Shown here piece after piece: positions 45,929-53,924 of a stretch of DNA of 64,000 nt. The DNA is from a bacterium. Lineage in GTDB: Bacteria > SZUA-79 > Acidulodesulfobacterales > Acidulodesulfobacteraceae. The stretch is from NCBI GenBank assembly GCA_003232385.1, contig QIJE01000001.1, forward strand, positions 1 through 64,000, read 5' to 3'. Every line of letters starts with the position of its first letter. Position 1 is the first letter of the stretch. The position numbers and the translations under genes were made by a program. Under the pieces are notes generated by a model, which did not search any database, was not told the DNA's origin, and was given only the letters and a program-made list of their open reading frames with translations.

Positions 45929-46245
45929 TGTTTTGCAGCAATAATGTCGTACATTTCGTTCTTATATCTTATTTCGTGAAAACTATGCACTACGATATGA
46001 AATGCGATAAGGTAAACCGGTATGGCGGTAGCGCCGGTTAACGTTATAACTTTATTGAATTCTGTCATATCCTGCCCTTTTGCTTTAAATTCAGCTTTAA
46101 GCCCCTGCATATAATTATAGATGTTGTTTCCTATAATGTCTAAATTTTCCTGATTAACCTCAAACGATTTTCTTCCGCCAAAGTTTTCAATTTTTACCCC
46201 TCTGTATATTGCGGTATTGTTCAGAGATAAATCTATTTCAACCAT
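45925..46245 (-). CDS. Hypothetical protein
   Basis: 106 residues, no family recognised. It has a polar N-terminal half (residues 1-70) and a hydrophobic helix at about 72-88 (TGATAIPVYLIAFHIVVH), so it may be peripheral to or inserted in the membrane. It is convergent with the mec gene, sharing its TTAA stop region. It is separated from upstream coaBC by a decayed stretch. Confidence 0.45.
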   Translation of the reverse strand: MVEIDLSLNNTAIYRGVKIENFGGRKSFEVNQENLDIIGNNIYNYMQGLKAEFKAKGQDMTEFNKVITLTGATAIPVYLIAFHIVVHSFHEIRYKNEMYDIIAAKH

Positions 46246-46368
46246 AAAAATATCCTTAAAATCAATAAATTAGATAAATTATTATAACATAAATTTATAT
46301 TTCCGTTCGGCGACAATAACTATAATATCGTATTTTTTTTGAAAGATTTATAAAAAGGGAGATGAAAA

Positions 46369-46730
46369 TTAGAATTTAGTATCATCGACTCCGTTTAAAT
46401 TCCATGTGAGAGGCATTATGTTTTCTACGGCATCCTTCTCTTTATTCAATATCGACCTGCATTTTTATAAGGGTAAGTCTATCTAATTCTTTTCTCGCTT
46501 TAACATTGGAATACACGGCATAAGGATGGGACGCCCTATTTTTAAAATATTACCATTGATAGGAGTTTCAAACGTTAAAGGATAAACGCATATCGAACAA
46601 TCGTTGTTTTTAAAAACACATATTATTTTCTTAAAAGATCATGTTTAACCACAGACCGTCAGATTACTCCTTAACAATCGCGATGTCAATCAATAAAATT
46701 CTGCCGCATATCGTACCGTAATTTAAAACA
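46369..46730 (-). pseudogene. Multiply frameshifted gene remnant, unidentified
   Basis: On the minus strand three consecutive reading-frame pieces each look coding but in different frames: CSICVYPLTFETPINGNILK (around 46535-46605), HPYAVYSNVKARKELDRLTL (around 46460-46530) and KDAVENIMPLTWNLNGVDDT (around 46375-46440), ending at a TAA (46369-46371). A fourth piece (NYGTICGRILLIDIAIVKE, around 46665-46725) precedes them. Joining them would give one protein of about 120 residues. I do not recognise the family. The rest of 46246-46785 shows nothing further. Confidence 0.45.
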
Positions 46731-46785
46731 ACGTTATTTTTGCGGAATTTATTATTCAAATAGCCGATAAACTTATATGAGTTTA

Positions 46786-47964
46786 TTAATTTATTTCAGA
46801 GAGAAGTTTTTGTGCGAGAGTAGTCTTCAGCTCTCTTTCGAATCTTTTTACTTTACCGGTTTTTTCTATTAAAAAACCCTCGTTTTCATCTCCCCCTATG
46901 ATATTTTGCGATACGTCGTTTATAAAAATATAATCTAATGATTTTTCGATAAGCTTTTTTCTTCCATTGTCGATAATATCATCGGTTTCCGCGGCAAAGC
47001 CAAAAACTATCTGCTTTTTCTCTTTTATTCGGGATATCGCTTTTAATAAATCCTCGTTTTGAATAAGCTCTATATTGAGACCTTTGCCTGTTTTTTTAAT
47101 CTTGGTCGGGCTCTCTTCTTTAAAACTATAATCCGAAACGGCCGCCGCCATAAAAAGTATATCGCATTGTTTAAATTTATCCGTCAAAGTCTCTTTAAGG
47201 TCGTTAAAACCGACGCAGTCTGTAATCTTTACTTTTTTATTTATATATTTACAGGAGGTATCGATACTTAAGGCAATAAGCGACACGTCTGCGCCGAGAT
47301 TAACGGCTTCGTTTGCAAGACTTATCCCCATTTTACCGCTCGATGCGTTAGAGATAAACCTTATAGGATCAAGATATTCCCTCGTTGCGCCTGCAGTTAT
47401 CAAGACCCGCCTGTTTTTAAGCGTCTTTTCTTTAAACACCGATTCAAGTTCAAATACGATATCGTTAATATCCGGAAATTTACCTTCCCCAAAATCCCCG
47501 CATGCCGTATTTCCCGTTTCCGGCGAAACAAACCGAAAATTATGCCCTATAAGCTTGTTAATGTTGTCTTTTAATATCTTACCGGCAAACATATCGGGGT
47601 TCATTGCCGGGACCATGACCTTAGGTTTATCCAACGAAGCCGAAACGACCAAGGTTATTAGCGTATCCGCAATGCCGCAGGCAAGTTTATTTATCGTATT
47701 ATAAGTGGCGGGCGCTATCAATATTAAATCGGCATATTTAGACAAAAAAATATGCGCAAGCGGACTCTTGAAGGCATCATCGGCAAAAACATCTTCCCCG
47801 AAGGACTTAAAAATATAAGGCGAAATAAATTTAGCCGCCGAAGCACTGACTATTATCTTAACGTTAGCCCCTTCCCTTGCAAGCCTCCTATATAAATCTA
47901 TACTCTTATAACATGCAATGGAGCCGGTTACACATAAGAGAATATTTTTATCTTTTAGTACCAT
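46786..47964 (-). CDS. coaBC: Phosphopantothenoylcysteine decarboxylase / phosphopantothenate-cysteine ligase
   Basis: 392 residues. The N-terminal flavoprotein decarboxylase CoaC has GSIACYKSIDLYRRL (about 12-26), the His motif (KSPLAHIFLSKYADLILIAPATYNT) and MNPDM. The C-terminal CoaB ligase starts near 185 with RVLITAGATREYLDPIRFISNASSGKMG and has the AAAVSDY motif near 278. It makes 4'-phosphopantetheine from phosphopantothenate and cysteine, with CTP. Confidence 0.95.
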   Translation of the reverse strand: MVLKDKNILLCVTGSIACYKSIDLYRRLAREGANVKIIVSASAAKFISPYIFKSFGEDVFADDAFKSPLAHIFLSKYADLILIAPATYNTINKLACGIADTLITLVVSASLDKPKVMVPAMNPDMFAGKILKDNINKLIGHNFRFVSPETGNTACGDFGEGKFPDINDIVFELESVFKEKTLKNRRVLITAGATREYLDPIRFISNASSGKMGISLANEAVNLGADVSLIALSIDTSCKYINKKVKITDCVGFNDLKETLTDKFKQCDILFMAAAVSDYSFKEESPTKIKKTGKGLNIELIQNEDLLKAISRIKEKKQIVFGFAAETDDIIDNGRKKLIEKSLDYIFINDVSQNIIGGDENEGFLIEKTGKVKRFERELKTTLAQKLLSEIN

Positions 47965-47982
47965 ATATGCCTAATATTAAAA

Positions 47983-48612
47983 CTAAATTAAATACGCATT
48001 ATATTTTCTTTCGTTTTCTATGACGGTGGCTTCACCGTGACCCGGCAAGACCGATACATCGTCATCGAGTATCAACAGTTTGCTTTTAATGGAATTGATA
48101 ATTTTATCCGATGAGCCGCCTAAGAAATCCGTTCTTCCGATAGTATTTTTAAAAAGGGTATCCCCGCTGAAAAGATATTTTTCATCCACTAAAAAAGACA
48201 TACTCCCGGGCGAGTGTCCAGGTGTAAAAATAGGCAGTATATTAATTTCCCCCAAGCTTATACTTGTATTTTCTTTCAGATATTCGTCTATCACGACATC
48301 TCCCGTATAATCAAAACCCAAGTATTCCGCCTGTTCTTTTAAGTTTTTCAATATAGGTTCTTCTTCTTTGCTGGCGATAATCTTAATGCCGTATTTTTCC
48401 TTAAAATAATTATCCAATGCGACATGGTCTATGTGGCAGTGAGTATTCAATATAAATTTTAAATCTATATTGTCGTCTTTTATCATCTTATCTATTCTTT
48501 TTTCCTGACCCCCGGGATCTATTAAGAAACCCTCTTTGCTGTTATTCTTATCGTCAAATACAAGATACGTGTTTACTTCAAACGGCCCGGCGGTAATAGT
48601 ATAAAATTTCAT
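47983..48612 (-). CDS. Metallo-beta-lactamase fold hydrolase (glyoxalase II-like)
   Basis: 209 residues. The metal site is THCHIDH (H-x-H-x-D-H, about 57-63), with PGHSPGSM and FSGDTLFKNTIGRTD (about 147-161) and LPGHG near the end. This is the YcbL/GloB-like group, and the substrate is unknown. The next gene upstream is a phosphohexomutase, which is separated by 22 nt. Confidence 0.87.
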   Translation of the reverse strand: MKFYTITAGPFEVNTYLVFDDKNNSKEGFLIDPGGQEKRIDKMIKDDNIDLKFILNTHCHIDHVALDNYFKEKYGIKIIASKEEEPILKNLKEQAEYLGFDYTGDVVIDEYLKENTSISLGEINILPIFTPGHSPGSMSFLVDEKYLFSGDTLFKNTIGRTDFLGGSSDKIINSIKSKLLILDDDVSVLPGHGEATVIENERKYNAYLI

Positions 48613-48634
48613 GATTATTTTATTTATTTAGAAA

Positions 48635-50137
48635 TTATATTAAATATTTTCTGAATTCATTTATTAAGGCGCTTAAATTTTTCTCCGTATCGGATTCCCC
48701 GTATATCCTCATTAAATCCTCGGTACCGGAAAGCCTTGCTAAAAGCCATGAACCGTCGTCAAGGAATATCTTGTATCCGTCCGTCATATTTTTACCCGTA
48801 ATCTTTTTGCCTCCGAAAAGTTCGGGAAATTTTTCCATCTTTTCGTCTATCTCTATCTTAAACTTTTCTTTATTGACTGAAACATTTATTCTTTTAGTAT
48901 AGATCGGACCGAACTTTTCGAGAAGATTTTTAATAAGCAATTTTAGAGGTTTCTTATAATAAGATAACATTTCAAGGACTAAAAGGCACGTATAAATTCC
49001 GTCCTTATCCGGGGTATGCCCCGTTACCGTTAATCCGGAAGATTCTTCACCTGCCATTATGACCTTGTTATCCGATATAAGTTTTCCTAAATATTTAAAT
49101 CCGACGGGAGTTTCTATCGCCTTAAAACCGTAATACCGAGCAACCCTATCCACTAAAGCCGTCGTGGCTACACTCCTTGCAACATCCCCTTTTATCCCTT
49201 TACCCTCTACATAATAGTTATAAAGGAGCGGAAAAATTATATTAGGCTCCACGAATTCCCCGTCTTCATCTAATATTCCGTATCTGTCGGCATCCCCGTC
49301 CATCGCAAGACCTACCGCCAATTTTTCGGAACCGTTTCGGCTCTTATCTTTATTATAATTTTTTATTAGGCCGCCCATTATTTTTAGATTTTCGGCAGAG
49401 GGATCCGGCGCCATACCCGGCGCAAAAAAGGCATCCCTTTCTTTGTCTATCTCTTTGAATTCAAAACCAAGTTCCGATAGCAATTTCCCTATAATTTCTT
49501 TTGAAGTTCCGTGTAGAGAAGTAATAAAAGGAAATAAAATTCGGCTATTATCGGCTATAAGATTTAAATCCAACCTATTTTTTATTATGTCTGCGTAATA
49601 AATTATAAAGTCTTCTTCTTTTAACAGCCCTTTATTTTTTGCGTCTTGAAAATCGATAAATTTATATCTCGGATTTGCCAAGAGTTCGTTGGATTTTCCG
49701 GTTATAATTTCGGTATCTTCCGGAAGAGCCGGCCCTCCCCAGTCAGGAGAAAATTTTATTCCGTTATAATTATACGGATTATGGCTTGCTGTTATGTTGA
49801 TCCCCCCGAGAGCCTTTTCCTTTAATATTTTTACGGATATAACCGGAGCAGGGGTAAAACTTTTCGCAAAAAGAACGGAAAATCCGTTGGCGCAAAAAAC
49901 CCCGGCACTTTGTTTGGCAAATTCTTCCGATAAAAATCTGGTATCATAACCTACTATTATCGTTTTAGAGGGAAAAGCGCTTCCATATTTTTCTGCCAAA
50001 AAATCGCATATACCCTGAGAAACCAATCTAACCGAATTATAAGTAAAATCCTCCGCAATCCTACCTCTATAACCGGACGTGCCGAATTCTATTTCGGGGT
50101 TTCCGCAATCAGGATAAAACGCTGAAGTTTCTTTCAT
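48635..50137 (-). CDS. Phosphoglucomutase/phosphomannomutase family protein
   Basis: 500 residues with the four-domain phosphohexomutase fold. The phosphoserine loop is ITASHNPYNYNGIKF (Ser about 114). The metal loop is DGDADRYGILDE (about 268). The sugar loop is GEESSG (about 360), and the phosphate-binding end is RLSGTEDLMRIYGE. It is longer than the usual 450-460. It follows a nucleotidyltransferase fused to an inactive mutase, overlapping it by 29 bp, so the two probably act together on a sugar-1-phosphate. Confidence 0.9.
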   Translation of the reverse strand: MKETSAFYPDCGNPEIEFGTSGYRGRIAEDFTYNSVRLVSQGICDFLAEKYGSAFPSKTIIVGYDTRFLSEEFAKQSAGVFCANGFSVLFAKSFTPAPVISVKILKEKALGGINITASHNPYNYNGIKFSPDWGGPALPEDTEIITGKSNELLANPRYKFIDFQDAKNKGLLKEEDFIIYYADIIKNRLDLNLIADNSRILFPFITSLHGTSKEIIGKLLSELGFEFKEIDKERDAFFAPGMAPDPSAENLKIMGGLIKNYNKDKSRNGSEKLAVGLAMDGDADRYGILDEDGEFVEPNIIFPLLYNYYVEGKGIKGDVARSVATTALVDRVARYYGFKAIETPVGFKYLGKLISDNKVIMAGEESSGLTVTGHTPDKDGIYTCLLVLEMLSYYKKPLKLLIKNLLEKFGPIYTKRINVSVNKEKFKIEIDEKMEKFPELFGGKKITGKNMTDGYKIFLDDGSWLLARLSGTEDLMRIYGESDTEKNLSALINEFRKYLI

Positions 50138-52628
50138 TCTTCCACCTCTCTATATCGCCGATAAATTTATCCGACATTGATATTGCATCTTCTTTTTTTC
50201 TGCTTTCAGAAAATATCTCAAAATGGGCGCCTTCCGACGTAGGATATGCCAAAACCCATCCGCCGGGCGTTATAAGCTTTATCCCGTCAATCAGTAAAAC
50301 ATTATCGTCGCTGTATTTCTCTATAAATTTTCTCATTATAAATCCCTTTAATTCCGTCGGACAGGGTACTACTTTATATTCGAAATAAGTCGGTTCTATG
50401 AATCTCAATTCTGTTTTTACGGTAGTATTAAGTCTTGCAAGCATTTCAAGGAGTTTTATCGCCGAATACATTCCGTCGAATGCAGGCATAAATTTAGAGT
50501 AGATATAACCCCCTTCGTTATCTCCGGCAAAATAAACGTTAGAATCCGCGGATTTTTCCATAAGGTAGTTGGAGGAATTTTTAGCAATAACGACTTCAAA
50601 GTTATAATCGCCTGCCGTTTTAGATATGTTAAGGGAAGAATTAATGGGGACCACGATAACCTTATTCGCTTTTTCCGTCTTCATGACTAAAAGAGACATT
50701 AAGGTCAATGCCGTATTGCCGTCTATATTGTCCCCGCTCTCGTCGCAAATAAAAATCTTTTCCCCGCCGTTATCAATAAGAATACCCAAGTCTGCATTAA
50801 TAGATTTTACGATACCCGATAAATCTTTAAGCGATTTCTTAAATTCTCTTTCCGTTTTTGTAATTTTAGTCTGGTCTAAGTTAGCGTTCAAATGGACGGA
50901 ATCTATCCCAAGTTTTCCTACTATGGCAGGAAAAATTTTACTTGAACTTCCATAAGAATAGTCTATCACGATTTTGAATTTTCTTTTTATAATTTTATCA
51001 ACATCTATTGCATTTAAAAACCCGTTCATATAATATTCAGCTCCGTGTGTAGGATAAAATATTTCACCCGTATCCTCGGAACCGACCCTTAAATAATCTT
51101 CTCTGAAAAACAATCTTTCAACCTTTTGCTCTCCCAAAGAAGATAAATCCAAACCGTTAGAATCGAAAAGCTTTATATTTAATAATTTTTTATCGAATGG
51201 ATGTTTTCTCACGTGTATTCCGCCGTAACTCTTAAACTGTTTTGCCTGATATCTTACGATAGATATTGGGGTATCGCTAAAATCGTTAATATTAACCCCG
51301 ACGGAAAGGGCGCCGGACATCGTAGCCCTTGAAAACAGCCTTGATGTCTTATGGCTGTCTCTTGAAACCGAGATAGTTTTATTCTTGCCGATAGTCGCAC
51401 CGAATGCGGCGCCCAATTTAGATGCGAATTCCGGCGTTATTTCTAAATTGGCAAGACCCGTGATGCCGTATTGTCTGAATATTTTGGCGCTCCATCTATC
51501 CGACCAGATAAGACTTTCCGATAATATCGCCCCGTCTTCCACGTCTTTAAACGGCCATATTTTGACGTTGGGATTTATTATAGCGCCATTTCCGATAGTA
51601 CATACATCCGATATCACGGCACCGGAACCGACAAAAACGTTGTTTCCTATGTCTAATTTATAACCCAATATAGACTCTTGAATCTCGCAACTTGAACCTA
51701 TTTTAGAATTTTTACCCACTACGGAACCGCTTATAATAGTGCCCTCGCCGACCACGCAATTATCGCCTATAACGCAATTTTTTATTTTACAATTTCGAAG
51801 AATATGCACGTTCCTTCCAAATATAGAATTTTCGATGTCGCAGCTTATATCTATAATACCTTTTGCGCCGATTTTTATGTTTTTTCCGGTAATAACTTCT
51901 CCGTCAATATTTAAATCTATCTTTCCGGATATTATATCCAAATGGCTTTGTCTATATTCGGAGAGTGTGCCTACGTCCCTCCAATAACCCGAGGATATAT
52001 GCCCGTAAATATTATTCCTTTCTTTTAAAAGTATGGGAAAAAGATCCTTTGAAAAATCAAACTCGCTTTTTTCGGGTATTATTTTTAATACGTCTTTATT
52101 CAATAAATAAATCCCGGTATTTACGGTATCGCTAAATACTTCCGACCACGTAGGTTTTTCTAAAAATTTAGTTATTCTGCCTTCTTCGTCGGTGATTACG
52201 ATTCCGAAGGGCAACGGGTTTTCTACCCTTGTAAGAACGATCGTAACATCGCTTTTTCGGCTAATATGAAATTCTATGGATTTTTTTAGGTTTATATCCG
52301 TGATGATATCGGCACTGATTACGAGGAAATTATCGTCTTTAATAATATTTTCTACATTTTTAACCGCGCCGGCGGTTCCGTAGTCTTCTTCGGCAAGCAC
52401 GTACTCTATTTTTACCCCGAATCCGGTTCCGTCTTTGAAATAATTTTTAATGAGTTCCGGCTGTACATACAGTAAAACTATTAAATCGTATATGCCGTAC
52501 GCCTTTAATAAATTAACGACGTGTTCCATCATGGGCTTATTCGCCACGTGTATCATTGGTTTAGGAGCATTATTAGTCAGAGGTTTAAGCCTTGTCCCAA
52601 AACCGCCTGCCATTATAACCGCCTGCAT
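50109..52628 (-). CDS. Sugar-1-phosphate nucleotidyltransferase fused to a degenerate phosphohexomutase
   Basis: 839 residues. Residues 1-235 are the nucleotidyltransferase (MAGGFGTRLKPLTNNAPKPMI at 7-27, EDYGTAGAVKNV, KPTWSEVFSDTVNTG). About 250-380 is a left-handed beta-helix of hexapeptide repeats. About 390-839 is a phosphohexomutase domain. In that last part the phosphoserine loop is absent (RKHPFDKKLLN where TASHNP should be) and the DGDxDR metal loop reads IDNGGEKIFI, so it cannot be a mutase. Such fusions with dead PMM domains occur in cyanobacteria and deltaproteobacteria, usually annotated mannose-1-phosphate guanylyltransferase. Confidence 0.87.
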   Translation of the reverse strand: MQAVIMAGGFGTRLKPLTNNAPKPMIHVANKPMMEHVVNLLKAYGIYDLIVLLYVQPELIKNYFKDGTGFGVKIEYVLAEEDYGTAGAVKNVENIIKDDNFLVISADIITDINLKKSIEFHISRKSDVTIVLTRVENPLPFGIVITDEEGRITKFLEKPTWSEVFSDTVNTGIYLLNKDVLKIIPEKSEFDFSKDLFPILLKERNNIYGHISSGYWRDVGTLSEYRQSHLDIISGKIDLNIDGEVITGKNIKIGAKGIIDISCDIENSIFGRNVHILRNCKIKNCVIGDNCVVGEGTIISGSVVGKNSKIGSSCEIQESILGYKLDIGNNVFVGSGAVISDVCTIGNGAIINPNVKIWPFKDVEDGAILSESLIWSDRWSAKIFRQYGITGLANLEITPEFASKLGAAFGATIGKNKTISVSRDSHKTSRLFSRATMSGALSVGVNINDFSDTPISIVRYQAKQFKSYGGIHVRKHPFDKKLLNIKLFDSNGLDLSSLGEQKVERLFFREDYLRVGSEDTGEIFYPTHGAEYYMNGFLNAIDVDKIIKRKFKIVIDYSYGSSSKIFPAIVGKLGIDSVHLNANLDQTKITKTEREFKKSLKDLSGIVKSINADLGILIDNGGEKIFICDESGDNIDGNTALTLMSLLVMKTEKANKVIVVPINSSLNISKTAGDYNFEVVIAKNSSNYLMEKSADSNVYFAGDNEGGYIYSKFMPAFDGMYSAIKLLEMLARLNTTVKTELRFIEPTYFEYKVVPCPTELKGFIMRKFIEKYSDDNVLLIDGIKLITPGGWVLAYPTSEGAHFEIFSESRKKEDAISMSDKFIGDIERWKNERNFSVLS

Positions 52629-52671
52629 AATGTAAATACCTCGCTATAATTAATCGGCTCGCCGACTCGTG

Positions 52672-52700
52672 TTGCATTAAAATATGAATTCAGTTAAAAT
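52672..52700 (+). promoter_or_regulatory. Possible promoter of the PAP2 gene
   Basis: TTGCAT (52672-52677), 17-bp spacer, TAAAAT (52695-52700). The leader would be about 32 nt with no evident ribosome-binding site before the ATG at 52739. Confidence 0.45.
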
Positions 52701-52738
52701 TATATCCTACATACACGTTAAAATCAAAATTATTCATT

Positions 52739-53317
52739 ATGCTTTCTTACATTCTTTACTTAGATACCAAGTTTTTTTTATTGATAAACAACAATTTTCA
52801 CTTTTCTTTACTGAACGATAATATGAAAGCGGTTACTTTTTTAGGCAACGGCTGGGTTGCTTACTGGATAATTCTCGTTTTCATATATATTTACAATCGC
52901 TCAAAGTTTAAAGAATCCTTTTTTTTGCTATTTTTAACACAAATCGTACCCGGCATATTCGACATAACGATAAAAAGACTTGTTGACAGACCCAGACCTA
53001 TAGTCGCGCTGCATAGCCTCATAGAAGCCGGAACGGTTCACGTTGATTTACTCGGCAGACATCTAACGGAACATTCGTTCCCGTCCGGCCATGCCACTAC
53101 TGCTTTTTCCTTATCGGTTGCGCTTTCATATATGTTTCCGAAACACCGTAAACTATTCTACGCGCTTGCTTTCATAGTTGCATTCTCTCGCGTTTACAAT
53201 GGCGAACATTACCCGTTGGACGTCGTAGCCGGAGGAATTTTGGGTTATACGCTTGCAAAAATAACGCTCGTTCTATACAAAAGAATAAAAAAAATCAACG
53301 GCTATAACTTTGAGTAA
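52739..53317 (+). CDS. PAP2-family membrane phosphatase
   Basis: 192 residues with several transmembrane helices. The three acid-phosphatase motifs are present: KRLVDRPRP (about 79-87), PSGH in HSFPSGHATTAF (about 120), and SRVYNGEHYPLDVVAGGILG (about 152-171). Family members dephosphorylate undecaprenyl diphosphate, phosphatidylglycerol-phosphate or lipid A. It stands alone on the plus strand between two minus-strand blocks. Confidence 0.9.
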   Translation: MLSYILYLDTKFFLLINNNFHFSLLNDNMKAVTFLGNGWVAYWIILVFIYIYNRSKFKESFFLLFLTQIVPGIFDITIKRLVDRPRPIVALHSLIEAGTVHVDLLGRHLTEHSFPSGHATTAFSLSVALSYMFPKHRKLFYALAFIVAFSRVYNGEHYPLDVVAGGILGYTLAKITLVLYKRIKKINGYNFE

Positions 53318-53325
53318 TTACAAAA

Positions 53326-53883
53326 TTACTGTGATACTAACCTCTTAGATTCGATATATATCATTATTTTTCTTGCAATCCTTTTAGAAACGGTAAGGAT
53401 GGCCCTTTTTTCCTGTTCATGTGCAATAAGGGGATTGATATAATTATAATAGGTCGTACTTGAAGAAAATCGAATATCATTAAATATTATCTTCCCGTCC
53501 GTTTTGTACATACTCGCAGTTACGGTTACCGTAATCATATAATTCACCGCCGCAGCCACACCGGTATAAGATATAACGCTGTTTCGAATAGAAGTAATAT
53601 TTCCGGTCAGATAATACAAGGCATTACTCTTGTTTGCAGTAAACATAACTGTTTCGGTATTTAAAAAATAGGCGATATTATTCGAAAAATAAACCCCTAT
53701 ACCACTTTTGTATGTTAAATTCTTGAAGGGTTTTACATATATTTGAGAGATATTGTAAAACCTTCTATATTTTCCCGAAGCGACAACGGAATTTCTATTG
53801 CCGTTTAACATTCTAAAACCGCATGCCGATGTTAAACCGGAAACGGCGATAATAAAAAATACCAGCAAAAATTTATTCTTCAT
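53326..53883 (-). CDS. lptE: LPS assembly lipoprotein LptE
   Basis: 185 residues. The lipobox SAC gives a lipidated Cys at about 21, and the mature part starts CGFRMLNG, as in LptE. A YVKPFKNLT strand and the later VTVTASMYKTDGK...FSSSTTY pattern fit LptE's fold. It plugs the LptD barrel for LPS delivery. It follows leuS directly (41 nt), the same neighbour as in many proteobacteria (leuS-lptE-holA; here holA is 8 kb away). Confidence 0.85.
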   Translation of the reverse strand: MKNKFLLVFFIIAVSGLTSACGFRMLNGNRNSVVASGKYRRFYNISQIYVKPFKNLTYKSGIGVYFSNNIAYFLNTETVMFTANKSNALYYLTGNITSIRNSVISYTGVAAAVNYMITVTVTASMYKTDGKIIFNDIRFSSSTTYYNYINPLIAHEQEKRAILTVSKRIARKIMIYIESKRLVSQ

Positions 53884-53924
53884 ATTGATATATTTTTAAT
53901 ATGCGTAACTTATCGGTTATATAT

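Noticed and set aside
53311-53330. Small stem AGTAATT/AATTACT between the PAP2 and lptE genes as a shared terminator
   Set aside because: All-A/T, short and without T-runs on both sides; too weak to call.
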